From UBA5109 sp963975155 (GTDB taxonomy: Bacteria > Pseudomonadota > Gammaproteobacteria > Pseudomonadales > Pseudohongiellaceae), in NCBI GenBank assembly GCA_963975155.1, contig CAXBFG010000004.1:186001-250000 (forward strand): a stretch of 64,000 bases of DNA. Reading direction: 5' to 3'. Below, one piece after another: positions 17,784-28,028 of this stretch. The translations under genes were made by a program, and so were the position numbers. Position 1 is the first letter of the stretch; each line of letters opens with the position of its first letter. The notes beneath the pieces were generated by a model, which was not told where the DNA came from, made no database searches, and saw only the letters and a program-made list of their open reading frames with translations.

Positions 17784-19124
17784 TTAAACTCCTGAATTTT
17801 CAAAAAAGCTAAAGAAAACCGTCATAATAATGGAGCAGATCACCAAGGTCGCCAGCATGACCGGAGTGCCTTTTCTGAACCAGAGGCCCGGCGTGATAGC
17901 CAGGCTTGGATCATTTTGATCTTTAGCCATCTTTTCCGAGATAGTGACGATGAAGACATTGGCTGTAGAGCCAAGATGAGTGCCATTGCCGCCCATGCCG
18001 ACGCCAACGGCCAAGGCCCACCAGAGTGGAGAAACATTTATTCCCTGGGTTTCCATGCCTAAAATGATAGGGATCATGGCTGCCGTAAAAGGAATATTGT
18101 CGATAGCGGCAGACAAAAACGCAGCCACCCACATTAAAGTGATGGTAGACGCCAGTAAACCAAATTCGTTAATTAAGGGGACTATGAATTGACCAATGTA
18201 GCTTAAGAACTGACTGTGCTCTACCCCGCCGATAATGATAAACAGGGATATGAAGAACATTAACAAGGCCAGTTCAATATGCGCCAGACTTTCTTCCAGA
18301 TCAATATCCTTGCTGATAAAGACTAATAAAGTCAGACCTAATGCAGTAACAAACCAAGGCTCCCAACCGAGTGCATTATGCATCACGAATCCGATCACCA
18401 TGACGCCCAAAACAGCTAATGAACCGTACCAGGTTTTGGGATCAGAAAGTGGCTCTCTATCTCCAATTTCCAGTGCCGAAGGCGTTACAGCCAGTTCATT
18501 TTTAAACAAAAAACGCAGCAAGAACAAAATAACGATCCAGGCCGCAAACACCAGACCACCCATATGATAAAGAAAGGTATTGAAGTCAATATCGGCTGCA
18601 GAGCCTATCATCAGGTTGGGAGGGTCCCCCACCAGAGTCGCTACACCTCCGGTATCAGACAACAAGGCTGCTGCCAATAAAAAAGGTATGGCACTAACAC
18701 GCAGTGACTGACAGATCAGTATGATCAGGGGGCCGAAAATCACTACCGTCGTGACATTATCCAGCAACAGGGACAAGGCCGTGACCATTGTTCCCATCAG
18801 AGCCAGTAACAGAAACAAACGCCCCTTACTAAAATCGGCTATGGCGTAGGCTATTTGCTGAAAACCGCCGGTTGGTATCATGATGGCTACGATGGTCATC
18901 ATGCCTCCGAGCAGCAAGACCACATTCCAGTCTATGGCATCAACGGCCTGCATCGGACCATAGAATCCGAAAATTTGGCCAGCCAGCATCATCACCGCGG
19001 CACCGGCCATGGCGACTTTTACCCGGTGAATACCATGTATACCCTCAGTAAAAATAGCAATAAACGTGATAAACAAAATAAGACCTGAGACGAGCATCTC
19101 AGTATTCCAAACAAGAGCCTCCAT
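17784..19124 (-). CDS. ArsB/NhaD-superfamily (P-protein/SLC13-like) permease, copy 1
   Basis: 446 residues from ATG at 19124, chosen because it then equals the length of the paralogue at 19267-20607 and begins MEALVWNTEMLVSG against METLVWNTEMLVSG. An ATG nine bases upstream is the alternative. Around 11 membrane segments are visible. The family signatures LLLDNVTTVVIFGPL and LLSDTGGVATLVGDPPNLMIGS form the two inverted re-entrant regions, with a second DNIPFTAAMIPI near the C-terminus. It should be an inner-membrane ion antiporter or anion carrier; the exact substrate is unknown. Confidence 0.88.
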   Translation of the reverse strand: MEALVWNTEMLVSGLILFITFIAIFTEGIHGIHRVKVAMAGAAVMMLAGQIFGFYGPMQAVDAIDWNVVLLLGGMMTIVAIMIPTGGFQQIAYAIADFSKGRLFLLLALMGTMVTALSLLLDNVTTVVIFGPLIILICQSLRVSAIPFLLAAALLSDTGGVATLVGDPPNLMIGSAADIDFNTFLYHMGGLVFAAWIVILFLLRFLFKNELAVTPSALEIGDREPLSDPKTWYGSLAVLGVMVIGFVMHNALGWEPWFVTALGLTLLVFISKDIDLEESLAHIELALLMFFISLFIIIGGVEHSQFLSYIGQFIVPLINEFGLLASTITLMWVAAFLSAAIDNIPFTAAMIPIILGMETQGINVSPLWWALAVGVGMGGNGTHLGSTANVFIVTISEKMAKDQNDPSLAITPGLWFRKGTPVMLATLVICSIIMTVFFSFFENSGV

Positions 19125-19266
19125 AAAAGACATCCCGAGTGACACCAGTTAACTGGTGATTAAATTAAGCTTGAAAAGCAAAAAGGAGCTCATGCACACT
19201 TTTTATAAAGTTTACATGAACTCCCACCTGTTTTTTGACTATAGCGTTTACCTGAAGAGACTTATT

Positions 19267-20607
19267 CTAAACACCGGATTGTGCAAAGAAGTCGAAGAAT
19301 AGAGTCATAATAACTGAACAAATTACCAGCGTGATCAACATCACGGGTAGACCTTTTCTGAACCAGAGTCCCGGCGTAATAGCCAGACTCGGGTCACCTT
19401 GATCTTTTGCCATTTTTTCAGAAATAGTAACGATGAAGACATTGGCAGTTGAACCAAGATGCGTTCCATTGCCTCCCATTCCAACACCTGCGGCTAATGC
19501 CCACCACAAAGGTGAAACATTGATGCCCTGGGATTCCATCCCTAAAATGATAGGAATCATCGCTGCCGTAAAGGGTATGTTATCGATGGCTGCTGAGAAT
19601 ACCGCAGCAACCCACAACAGGATTATGGTCGTGGCCAAGAGACCATAAAGGTCAATAAATGGAATCACGAACTGACCGATATACATCAAAAATTCACTAT
19701 GCTCTACTCCGCCCACGATAATAAACAGGGAAATAAAGAACATTAACAATGCCAGTTCAACATGCGCAAAACTTTCTTCCAGATCGATATCCCTGCTGAT
19801 AAAAACCAGTAAAGTCAGACCCAGTGCTGTAACAAACCATGGTTCCCAGTGCAGAGCATTATGCATGATGAAGCCGATAACCATGACGCCTAACACGGCC
19901 AGTGAGCCATACCAGGTTTTAGGGTCTGAGAGAGGTTCACGATCAGTAAGATCCAGCTCAGCAGGCGTAACAGATAATTCTTCCTTGAATAAAATCCGCA
20001 GGAAGAAAAGAATGGCGATCCAGGCAAAAAATACCATGAATCCCATGTGATAGATGAAGGTATTGAAATCAATGCCAGCAGCTGAGCCGATCATCAGGTT
20101 AGGTGGATCACCTACCAGAGTAGCTACACCACCTGTATCAGACAATAAAGCCGCTGCCAGCAGGAAGGGTATTGCACTGACTCTCAGGGACTGGCAGATA
20201 AGAATAATCAAGGGCCCGAAAATCACCACTGTAGTAACATTATCCAGTAGCAGGGACAACACTGTGACCAAGGTTCCCATCAGGGCAAGCAACAGAAACA
20301 AACGCCCCTTACTGAAATCGGCTATCGCATAGGCTAATTGCTGGAAGCCACCGGTTGGTATCATGATGGCTACGATGGTCATCATGCCACCGAGCAAAAA
20401 CACCACGTTCCAGTCTATGGCTTCGACTGCTTCTTCCGGCCCGTAAAATCCAAACACCTGACCAGCGATCATCATAACTGCGGCTCCGGCCATGGCAGCC
20501 TTGACGCGATGAATACCGTGAATACCTTCTGTGAAAATTGCAATGAAAGTGATGGCCAAAATTAAACCCGAGACCAGCATCTCAGTATTCCAAACAAGTG
20601 TTTCCAT
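19267..20607 (-). CDS. ArsB/NhaD-superfamily permease, copy 2 (tandem paralogue)
   Basis: 446 residues, colinear with copy 1 without gaps and nearly identical in the membrane segments; most changes lie in loops such as FYGPEEAVEA against FYGPMQAVDA. The start ATG has GAGGTAG nine bases upstream. DNVTTVVIFGPL, SDTGGVATLVGDPPN and the late DNIPFTAAMIPI motif are all intact, so neither copy looks like a pseudogene. The 142-bp gap between the copies holds no gene. A tandem duplication with retained function, for dosage or altered specificity, is the simplest reading. Confidence 0.88.
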   Translation of the reverse strand: METLVWNTEMLVSGLILAITFIAIFTEGIHGIHRVKAAMAGAAVMMIAGQVFGFYGPEEAVEAIDWNVVFLLGGMMTIVAIMIPTGGFQQLAYAIADFSKGRLFLLLALMGTLVTVLSLLLDNVTTVVIFGPLIILICQSLRVSAIPFLLAAALLSDTGGVATLVGDPPNLMIGSAAGIDFNTFIYHMGFMVFFAWIAILFFLRILFKEELSVTPAELDLTDREPLSDPKTWYGSLAVLGVMVIGFIMHNALHWEPWFVTALGLTLLVFISRDIDLEESFAHVELALLMFFISLFIIVGGVEHSEFLMYIGQFVIPFIDLYGLLATTIILLWVAAVFSAAIDNIPFTAAMIPIILGMESQGINVSPLWWALAAGVGMGGNGTHLGSTANVFIVTISEKMAKDQGDPSLAITPGLWFRKGLPVMLITLVICSVIMTLFFDFFAQSGV

Positions 20608-20913
20608 AGCTACAGCTACCTCAATTTAACCAGAGTATTACCGGTTATTTACGCTCAATTTAACTATGCCGAACCAAAAAACCGGATTCAGCCCGAATTT
20701 TTTATGATAGATAATTGATTTACATCATTCCCGAATTTTGAAGGTTGAAATACTAATGCTTCTCACTAATGTATTCAAGATAAACCGGAAGCTTTGTCTA
20801 TCTGTATGCTTAGCCTAATTGCCATGCTAAAATCCTGAGCGGCAACAACTAAGCACGGTTAATAATTAATAACTGCGCAATTGAAAATCAGGAAAATACA
20901 TTGGAGGAGCTCA
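20608..20913. other. Intergenic promoter region, no gene seen
   Basis: A 306-bp gap between two divergent genes. It should hold both promoters; I found no ORF, repeat or clear operator in it. Confidence 0.5.
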
Positions 20914-21810
20914 ATGAGCACTAAGAATAAAATTTTGATCGTACTTGACGTTTACGAAGATTTTCGCCAGGGCCCCGATGTATTCCCGATTGAAGTTGAA
21001 AAAGCACTTAAATTTGTTGTCGATAAATCCAAAGTGCAACTTATATTGATCGGTTGCGGGTTTGAGGAATACCTGCATGAAAGCTATTCCAGCTACGCCA
21101 AGGATGAAGTCGATATCCGTAAACAATATGTACAAAAGCTGGAGACTCGACTGCAAAAGGTTGCCGATAAGCTAAGTTCACATGGCTACAATGTCACCAG
21201 CAAGATTCACTGGGCCTACCCTCGTTATGAGCAAATAGCTCAGGAAGCGGAAAGCCATGATGTAGACATGGTTATACAGCATGTAAATGGTTCCGCAGAT
21301 GAAGATCGTCACATACTTTCCAATGACAGCTGGCAGCTGGTACGTAATTGTAAACGACCTCTGCTTTTGGTCAGAGACCGGGCATGGCCATCCAAACCTG
21401 TCTTGATGGCCGCTGTAGACCCCATGCACAAACATCACAAGCCACTACAGCTGGATGACAAAATTGTTCGCTTTGCACTGGCTGCCAGGGATGAACTTAA
21501 AGGAGAACTCCACGTCGTTCATGCCTGTTCAGCTGCAGCACATCCATTTAGTTCACCGGAAAGCATTGTGGCTAAACATCAGGCAGCCCTGGATACCTTT
21601 ATGGCTAATTACGATATAGATCCAGGTTTTGTACATCTCTCAAAAGAAAAACCGGTCTTTGCCCTGGTCACTTACAAGAAAGAGCTGCACGCAGATATTA
21701 CGGTCATGGGTGTTGTCTCCAAATCCAGACTGGCCGAAGCAATGGTGGGTAATACTGCTGAAGGGGTGATTGATTATCTGAAAACGGACGTAATGGTAAT
21801 AAGACCTTAA
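20914..21810 (+). CDS. Tandem-domain universal stress protein, UspE-like
   Basis: 298 residues from ATG at 20914, which has GGAGGAGC 4-11 bases upstream; a TTG 33 bases earlier is rejected. Two Usp domains lie in tandem. The first (about 1-150) starts KILIVLDVYEDF and ends with CKRPLLLVRD. The second (about 155-298) starts PVLMAAVDPM and ends with ADITVMGVVSKSRLAEAMVGNTAEGVIDYL, then TDVMVIRP. The late G-N-T-A-E segment resembles the ATP-phosphate loop of Usp domains, which is more degenerate in domain 1. It is a cytoplasmic stress protein. The Na/Pi carrier gene lies 70 bp downstream. Confidence 0.9.
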   Translation: MSTKNKILIVLDVYEDFRQGPDVFPIEVEKALKFVVDKSKVQLILIGCGFEEYLHESYSSYAKDEVDIRKQYVQKLETRLQKVADKLSSHGYNVTSKIHWAYPRYEQIAQEAESHDVDMVIQHVNGSADEDRHILSNDSWQLVRNCKRPLLLVRDRAWPSKPVLMAAVDPMHKHHKPLQLDDKIVRFALAARDELKGELHVVHACSAAAHPFSSPESIVAKHQAALDTFMANYDIDPGFVHLSKEKPVFALVTYKKELHADITVMGVVSKSRLAEAMVGNTAEGVIDYLKTDVMVIRP

Positions 21811-21880
21811 ACTGTTTCCCTTCAATCCATGCTGCGCTTAGGATAGAGCGCATTTATGTACAGATTCTTCAGTAAAACGT

Positions 21881-23470
21881 ATGTTTATTGAAAGTATCGG
21901 AGGACTGGGCCTTTTTCTGCTGGGCATGATTATCATGACCGGGGGGCTTCGTAATCTGGCCGGCGAATCCATGCGCGGTTGGCTGATGCGTTTTACTGGT
22001 ACTCCCTGGTCCGGTGCCTTAACCGGCACCTGCAGCACGGCCATTCTCCAATCCTCCAGCGCGACTACCGTTGCCACTGTTGGTTTTGTCAGTGCCGGAC
22101 TCCTCACCTACTCCCAGGCGCTAGGCGTTATTTTTGGTGCCAACCTGGGTACTACAGTGACTGGCTGGCTGGTTGTTCTGGTTGGATTCAAGTTGCAACT
22201 GGGCTCCCTACTACTACCCCTAATTCTGCTTGGTGCTCTGTTAAATATTTTCGCCAATAACAGGCTTGCTAACCTGGGTATGGCACTCGCGGGTTTTTCA
22301 CTGATATTTGTCGGTATCGATTTTTTACAGGAAGGACTTTCGGCTTTCCAAAATACCTTTAACCCTGAACGTTTACCACAGGACACATGGGGTGGACGCC
22401 TTCAACTCGTTTTAATTGGCCTCTTGATTACCACGATTACACAATCCTCCAGTGCAGGTGTAGCAACAGCAGTGGCCGCACTGTATGCAGGTAATATTAA
22501 TTTCCATCAAGCCGCCGCCCTGGTCATAGGCATGGATGTGGGAACGACCCTGACCACAGTTTTTTCTACCATAGGTGCTAATCTAGCTGCCAGACGCACG
22601 GGTTTTTCGCATTGCATCTATAATTTATTTACAGCTGCTGCTGCCCTGCTTCTGCTAAGTCCATTTGTTTTCTTATGGGAAGTTGTTTTCAAATCGCCCA
22701 TCAGCCTGAATGCCGAAGTCGCTCTGGTTGCATTTCATAGTTTATTTAATTTTCTTGGTGTCATTTTTGTTCTGCCTTTTAGCCATCAGTTCGCCAGTTT
22801 TATGTGCCGTCTTATCCCGGAAAAAAAATCCCCGTTTGGAGAAGCGCTTGATGAACAATTACTGTCTAGTCCCGATCTGGCACTTGATAACTTGCAAAGC
22901 AATAACACTCAACAATTTCTGGTCTTACTGAATTATTTAGATAATTTGCTGGATAACAACAAGCACAACAGAGACCTCGACTTACAGGGACTGAAAAAGG
23001 CGCTCAATGAAAGCTCCGCCTATGCTGACAAAATACACCTGGAACCCAAACAGGAGAGGACCTGGCAGCAACTATTATCATTAATCCATGCGCTTGATCA
23101 TTTACATCGCTTACTCGAACGCTGTGAAGAAGATGACAACCGTGCCATGACAGCGAGCAATTCGGCCGTACTTAGCAGGCAACATGATTTACTGTTATCT
23201 GCCGTGCAGGATCTCATCACCCTTCTGAAAAAAAGAGACTGGGTATCAGCCTCCGAAATTGCCTTAAAATCCTATCAACTCATTCATGCTGAAATAGAAG
23301 ATCAACGCATTAGCATAATCAAAAGCACTGCTAGTGGCAGTGTGAGCGTTCCCGAGACAACTGCATTAATGCAGGCTTTACGCTGGATGGATAGAGTCAG
23401 CTGGCACTTGTCCAGAATAAGCCATCACTTCAAGAAGTCTTTCACACTTGAACCCGCAACTATTTTTTAA
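21881..23470 (+). CDS. Na/phosphate cotransporter family protein with PhoU-like tail
   Basis: 529 residues. The two inverted PNaS repeats each carry the QSSS signature: ILQSSSATTVATVGFV near 47 and TITQSSSAGVATAV near 185. About eight membrane segments extend to about 310. The C-terminal 210 residues are cytoplasmic and helical (LNYLDNLLDNNKHN ... HALDHLHRLLERCEED), like the PhoU-like tails of YjbB. The family moves phosphate with sodium, often as an exporter in bacteria. The last 4 bp overlap the convergent aldehyde dehydrogenase gene. Confidence 0.9.
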   Translation: MFIESIGGLGLFLLGMIIMTGGLRNLAGESMRGWLMRFTGTPWSGALTGTCSTAILQSSSATTVATVGFVSAGLLTYSQALGVIFGANLGTTVTGWLVVLVGFKLQLGSLLLPLILLGALLNIFANNRLANLGMALAGFSLIFVGIDFLQEGLSAFQNTFNPERLPQDTWGGRLQLVLIGLLITTITQSSSAGVATAVAALYAGNINFHQAAALVIGMDVGTTLTTVFSTIGANLAARRTGFSHCIYNLFTAAAALLLLSPFVFLWEVVFKSPISLNAEVALVAFHSLFNFLGVIFVLPFSHQFASFMCRLIPEKKSPFGEALDEQLLSSPDLALDNLQSNNTQQFLVLLNYLDNLLDNNKHNRDLDLQGLKKALNESSAYADKIHLEPKQERTWQQLLSLIHALDHLHRLLERCEEDDNRAMTASNSAVLSRQHDLLLSAVQDLITLLKKRDWVSASEIALKSYQLIHAEIEDQRISIIKSTASGSVSVPETTALMQALRWMDRVSWHLSRISHHFKKSFTLEPATIF

Positions 23471-24903
23471 TCTGTTCCGGGGGTTCGAATCACAAAGTTG
23501 CGAATTTCCGACATATCTTCCATTGCAAAACGAATCCCTTCCCGGCCCAGGCCACTTTCCTTGACACCACCATAGGGCATGTTATCAACCCGGAAAGATG
23601 GTACATCCCCTATCAGGACGCCTCCGACTTCAAGCACATCCCAGGCTTTATGTGCCTTATATATATCCTTGGTGAAAATGCCTGCCTGTAATCCAAATTG
23701 ACTGTCATTGGTCATCGCCAATGCTTCATCGAAATCTGTAAATTTACTTAATACTGCCACAGGCCCGAATGCTTCTTCCGTACATATAGCCAAGTCTGCA
23801 GGCACATTTTCCAACAGTGTTGCCGCTAACATAGTGCCTTCGCGCTGACCGCCACAAAGCAGGCTTGCACCGGCAGTAACTGCTTCGTCTATCCAGTTTT
23901 GCAGTCGCTCTGCCTCACTTTCTGAAATCATGGGACCGATAAAGGTATCTTCATTTTTAGGATCCCCCATCACCAGTGCTTTGGTTCGGGAAACAAGTTT
24001 TGTTTTAAAAGCATCGTAAACTGATTCATGAACAATGATGCGCTGTACACCGATACAGCTTTGACCGCTTTGATAAAAAGCACCAAACACAATGCGTTCG
24101 ACCGCATCATCCAGATCCCAATCCTGATCTACTATACAGGCTGCATTTCCTCCCAATTCCAGTACCACTTTTTTCTTGCCTGACTGTTCTTTCAATTTCC
24201 AGCCTACCGCTGGAGAACCTGTGAAACTCAATAATTTCAGACGTTCATCAGTGGTAAACAATGCTGCCCCATCGCGGCGGCAGGGCAAAATCGAAAAAGC
24301 ACCTACCGGAAGGTCAGTTTCAGACAAAACCTCACCGATAATCAAGGCACCAATCGGCGTTAAGCTGGCCGGTTTCAGCACAAAGGAACAGCCGACTGCC
24401 AATGCCGGAGCTACCTTATGGGCGGCAAGATTCAATGGGAAATTAAACGGGGAAATAAAAGAACAAGGGCCAATTGGCACACGTTTGTACATACCCATAT
24501 ATCCCCTGGCGCGGGCTGAAATCTCCAGGTTCTGTAATTCACCATTGAAACGTACGGATTCTTCAGCAGCCACACGAAAAGTATCGATCAAACGAGTGAC
24601 TTCTCCGCGTGAATCTTTTATTGGCTTACCGGCTTCGATACACAGGGCCTGAGCCAATTCCTCGCTGCGCTCCGTAAAGCGCCTCACACAATGTTGCAGA
24701 ATTTCCTGTCTTTCATAGGGCGCCATGGCGCTCATTGCGGCCTGCGCATCCACAGCTGCAGCTATCGCCTGATCAATATGTTCGGGAGAAGCCATTGCTA
24801 CCCGTGTAGCCAGCTTACCGGTAAATTTGTCATAGACCTCAAGCTCAGTATTGGCTTGCTGTGGCTTGTTGGCCAGATAAAAGGGATAAGCTTTCTGTAA
24901 CAT
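23467..24903 (-). CDS. NAD(P)-dependent aldehyde dehydrogenase
   Basis: 478 residues covering the whole ALDH fold. PFNFPLNLAAHKVAPALAVG lies near 153, the general base Glu in VVLELGGNAACIV near 247, and the catalytic Cys in QSGQSCIGVQRIIV near 282. The C-terminal PYGGVKESGLGREG motif follows near 445. It oxidises an aldehyde to the acid. It is 19 bp downstream of the acetolactate-synthase-like gene, in the same direction, so the two are likely one operon; a shared aldehyde intermediate is possible but not shown. It lies in the non-phosphorylating lactaldehyde/glycolaldehyde/SSADH part of the family by general look. Confidence 0.9.
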   Translation of the reverse strand: MLQKAYPFYLANKPQQANTELEVYDKFTGKLATRVAMASPEHIDQAIAAAVDAQAAMSAMAPYERQEILQHCVRRFTERSEELAQALCIEAGKPIKDSRGEVTRLIDTFRVAAEESVRFNGELQNLEISARARGYMGMYKRVPIGPCSFISPFNFPLNLAAHKVAPALAVGCSFVLKPASLTPIGALIIGEVLSETDLPVGAFSILPCRRDGAALFTTDERLKLLSFTGSPAVGWKLKEQSGKKKVVLELGGNAACIVDQDWDLDDAVERIVFGAFYQSGQSCIGVQRIIVHESVYDAFKTKLVSRTKALVMGDPKNEDTFIGPMISESEAERLQNWIDEAVTAGASLLCGGQREGTMLAATLLENVPADLAICTEEAFGPVAVLSKFTDFDEALAMTNDSQFGLQAGIFTKDIYKAHKAWDVLEVGGVLIGDVPSFRVDNMPYGGVKESGLGREGIRFAMEDMSEIRNFVIRTPGTD

Positions 24904-24922
24904 AAGTTTCCTGATTTACTTT

Positions 24923-26563
24923 TTAAATTGTTTTACTTAATTCCGGGAGTTCCTGATTAAGAATAAAATCGTTTTCACTATAGTCAACCGGGGCATCAAT
25001 CAAATGTACACCGCCCTGATCCAGACATTTTTGCAACAAGGGAATCAGTTCATCCGCATTGCTTAAACGATGTCCCGCGGCACCATAGCTTTCTGCATAT
25101 TTGATAAAATCAGGATTCTTGAAATCCAGACCAAAATCTTCAAAGCCCATGTTGGCCTGTTTCCATTTAATCATACCGTAGGCGCTATCATTCAGGATCA
25201 ATACAACCAGATCAAGCTGCAGACGCACCGAGGTCTCAATTTCCTGAGAATTCATCATAAAACCGCCATCGCCACAAACAGCAACGACCTTCTTGTCGGG
25301 AAATACTATTTTAGCCGCCATGGCAGAAGGCAGACCCGCACCCATAGAGGCCAGAGCATTATCCAGTAACACTGTATTAGGGGAATGTGCCTGATAGTTC
25401 CTGGCAAACCAGATTTTATACACGCCATTATCCAGAGCGATAATGTCATCATTTCCCATCACCTTGCGCAGATCTGCAACCAGACGCTGGGGATAGACCG
25501 GAAAACGTGGATCATTGATACCCTTGTGCTCATGATCAAGCATGGCATCCCTGACTTTCATGAAGTAGGTAAAATCCCAATGCTTTTGAGGTGAGAGGAG
25601 TTTATTCAACTGCCAGATGCTGTGTGCGATATCACCAACCATTTCGGTCTGTGGAAAATAAACCGGATCAACTTCAGCGGTATTAAAATTGATATGGATA
25701 ACATTGAGATTATTACCCTGCATAAAAAATGGTGGTTTCTCGACCACATCGTGCCCGACATTAATAATCAAATCGGCTTTCTTGATAGCCTGATGCAGAA
25801 AGTCACCATCGGAAAGTGCCGCATTTCCTATACATAATGGATGGCTCTCATCAACAACACCTTTGCCCATTTGGGTAGAAATAAAGGGGATACCCTGTTT
25901 TTCAACAAACAGTCTCAGCATCTTGGCGGTTAATTTCCGGTTGGCTGCCGCACCAATCAGCAAAAGTGGTCGCTCAGCTTTTTGCAGAAACTCAATAGCT
26001 TGCTCAACCGCTTTTTCTTCAACGACCGGACGGCGTGACATGCTTGCCTTAAAGGGTATTTCGTCTGTCATTTCAGCCGCCACGTCTTCAGGCAATTCCA
26101 GTAAGGCAGCTCCGGGTCTTTCTTCCTCAGCGCGTCGAAAGGCTTCGCGCACCTTCGACGGAATATTATCGGCTCCCACTATTTGCCTGGCATACTTGGT
26201 TATTGGCCGCATCATATCAACCACATCAATTATCTGAAACTGACCTTGTTTACTGCGTTTTATGGGTTTCTGGCCGGTAATCATAACCATGGGCATAGCA
26301 CCAAGCTGGGCATAGGCAGCAGCTGTCACAAAATTAGTCGCACCAGGGCCCAGCGTCGATAAACAAACTCCGGCCTTTCCGGTGAGTCGCCCATAAGTAG
26401 CCGCCATAAAACCCGCGGCCTGTTCATGACGGGTAATAATTAATCTGATCTTGGAATCTTTCAGAGAATTGAGTAAATCGAGGTTTTCTTCACCGGGGAT
26501 ACCAAAAATATACTCAACACCTTCGGCTTCTAGGCACTTCACAAACAAATCGGATGCTTTCAT
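24923..26563 (-). CDS. ThDP-dependent acetolactate synthase-like enzyme (catabolic large-subunit type)
   Basis: 546 residues. The N-terminal PYR domain has the catalytic Glu in YIFGIPGEENLDLLNSL near 22, then GPGATNFVTAAAYAQ. The middle domain follows, and the C-terminal PP domain carries the ThDP/Mg motif GDGGFMMNSQEIETSV...LNDSAYG. Overall layout matches acetolactate synthase large subunits that work without a regulatory subunit, and no small subunit is adjacent. It would join two pyruvates to acetolactate, but related decarboxylases look alike. The aldehyde dehydrogenase gene 19 bp downstream suggests a catabolic, not biosynthetic, role. Confidence 0.85.
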   Translation of the reverse strand: MKASDLFVKCLEAEGVEYIFGIPGEENLDLLNSLKDSKIRLIITRHEQAAGFMAATYGRLTGKAGVCLSTLGPGATNFVTAAAYAQLGAMPMVMITGQKPIKRSKQGQFQIIDVVDMMRPITKYARQIVGADNIPSKVREAFRRAEEERPGAALLELPEDVAAEMTDEIPFKASMSRRPVVEEKAVEQAIEFLQKAERPLLLIGAAANRKLTAKMLRLFVEKQGIPFISTQMGKGVVDESHPLCIGNAALSDGDFLHQAIKKADLIINVGHDVVEKPPFFMQGNNLNVIHINFNTAEVDPVYFPQTEMVGDIAHSIWQLNKLLSPQKHWDFTYFMKVRDAMLDHEHKGINDPRFPVYPQRLVADLRKVMGNDDIIALDNGVYKIWFARNYQAHSPNTVLLDNALASMGAGLPSAMAAKIVFPDKKVVAVCGDGGFMMNSQEIETSVRLQLDLVVLILNDSAYGMIKWKQANMGFEDFGLDFKNPDFIKYAESYGAAGHRLSNADELIPLLQKCLDQGGVHLIDAPVDYSENDFILNQELPELSKTI

Positions 26564-26678
26564 TTCAATTACTACTTAAGGGAATAAATGGATAAGTATT
26601 CAATTCAAAAAAGAATCAATACCGGTAAATGCTAGCATTTATAACAGGCAATACCTAATCTGCAGAACTCTGTTTGCG

Positions 26679-27815
26679 TCAGACAAGATTACCGAGAGAT
26701 TTGAAAGATTTATGATTAAGCCCCACCAGAAACCGTTCAATAGTCAGAAACAGCGGTTGAAGGAATTCCAGTGATTCTTCATTTACTGAGTGATAAATAT
26801 TAATAAGCCCGATGACCGCGATAAGCTCATCTTCAAAATACAATGGCATACCATAGAAATTCCCTAAAGTTCTGGAACTCGGTACCCCCTGGAAAAATTC
26901 GATATAGTCAACCTCTACGGACTTTCCGCTTAGTACAACCTGACTGAAATAGGCTTCCAGAGTTAATGGACGCTTATTTAATTCATCAAGCTGAAGTTTT
27001 TCTCCAGACAGTCGGCTAAGATCTATCTGGTCAAAATTCATCACGACTTTACTGGAGAACTCTTGTTTATTGATCGGGCTTACCAGACAAATAAAGCCGA
27101 ACTGGCAATCGCTTAATTTGATAATTTCTTTTAATACAGATTTATAAAGCTCGCCGGTAATCTTTTTCTCCAGATAAGCCGCCTGAATTTTTACAATCAT
27201 TTCCGATACTTTTTGTCGTTTGGAAATGGCTTTTTTGTCTTGCAAGGCTTCATCAGTCAATACAACATTGGAGACAATTTGTCGGCGAAAACGGCTGGCA
27301 CTGAACATCAAATAAATCACATAGAATAATATCATGGTCCCCATGATGTTTTGCATTAGACCGCCCAATGAAAAAAAACTGACCATCAGAGGTAGCAGAC
27401 AGGCCCACAGGAAACTCACATAGGACACTTTATCAACACCCAGACTCGTCATTGCAGCTGCACTAATACCACCTAATACAAAAGCAATAAAAACCATGTC
27501 AATAATCATTACCTTCCCAGCCAGCAAGACTGGGAAGGCGCCAAGTGTAATTCCCGTTAAAATAATTCCGATTCTGAAATTTCGAAACATATCATAGACG
27601 GAAAAAATTTTGCCTTTCTGAATCCATTTATAATAATAGAAATCCCCAAACCGCAAGCACTGAAGTAACAAAAGCACGGCATACCAGTAGAGTATGGTGT
27701 GGCTATTATTTTCATTCAGGACAACGATCGCCTCCATGGCGCTTAACAAAAGCGTCATGAATATTGCAAATGGATAATTATCGTAGAGTAGTTTGAGTAC
27801 TTGGCGTTCCAGCAT
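26679..27815 (-). CDS. Membrane protein with seven-helix-type sensor region and C-terminal GAF domain
   Basis: 378 residues. About six hydrophobic segments fill residues 15-175 (for example FAIFMTLLLSAMEAIVVL and VFIAFVLGGISAAAMTSLG), resembling the N-terminal sensor regions of some diguanylate cyclases and histidine kinases. A helical linker (about 185-220) leads to a GAF-like domain (about 225-365) with GNFYGMPLYFEDELIAVIGLIN. There is no kinase, GGDEF or EAL output domain, so it is either a partner subunit or a truncated sensor. The gene stands alone, 115 bp upstream of the ALS-like gene's promoter side. Confidence 0.7.
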   Translation of the reverse strand: MLERQVLKLLYDNYPFAIFMTLLLSAMEAIVVLNENNSHTILYWYAVLLLLQCLRFGDFYYYKWIQKGKIFSVYDMFRNFRIGIILTGITLGAFPVLLAGKVMIIDMVFIAFVLGGISAAAMTSLGVDKVSYVSFLWACLLPLMVSFFSLGGLMQNIMGTMILFYVIYLMFSASRFRRQIVSNVVLTDEALQDKKAISKRQKVSEMIVKIQAAYLEKKITGELYKSVLKEIIKLSDCQFGFICLVSPINKQEFSSKVVMNFDQIDLSRLSGEKLQLDELNKRPLTLEAYFSQVVLSGKSVEVDYIEFFQGVPSSRTLGNFYGMPLYFEDELIAVIGLINIYHSVNEESLEFLQPLFLTIERFLVGLNHKSFKSLGNLV

Positions 27816-28028
27816 TTTGCTATTTTTTTATTCCCTAAAAATTCGATACTAGCATTTTTAGCTGAACAACCACTTAATTTAAACGAGAAATATTCATATT
27901 TTTTTCTTTAATATCAATACGATAGCGTTTTAACATGCTGATAACACCAAGCATACACACGCTATGTTTGTGATGATTTCTTAGCTTGAAAAGAAGGCTT
28001 TTTAAAGAGTATTAAAGCTGCAGAAATA

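Noticed and set aside
24176..24652. A 158-codon plus-strand frame inside the aldehyde dehydrogenase gene
   Set aside because: It is antisense to a complete, motif-rich enzyme and has no RBS or family look.
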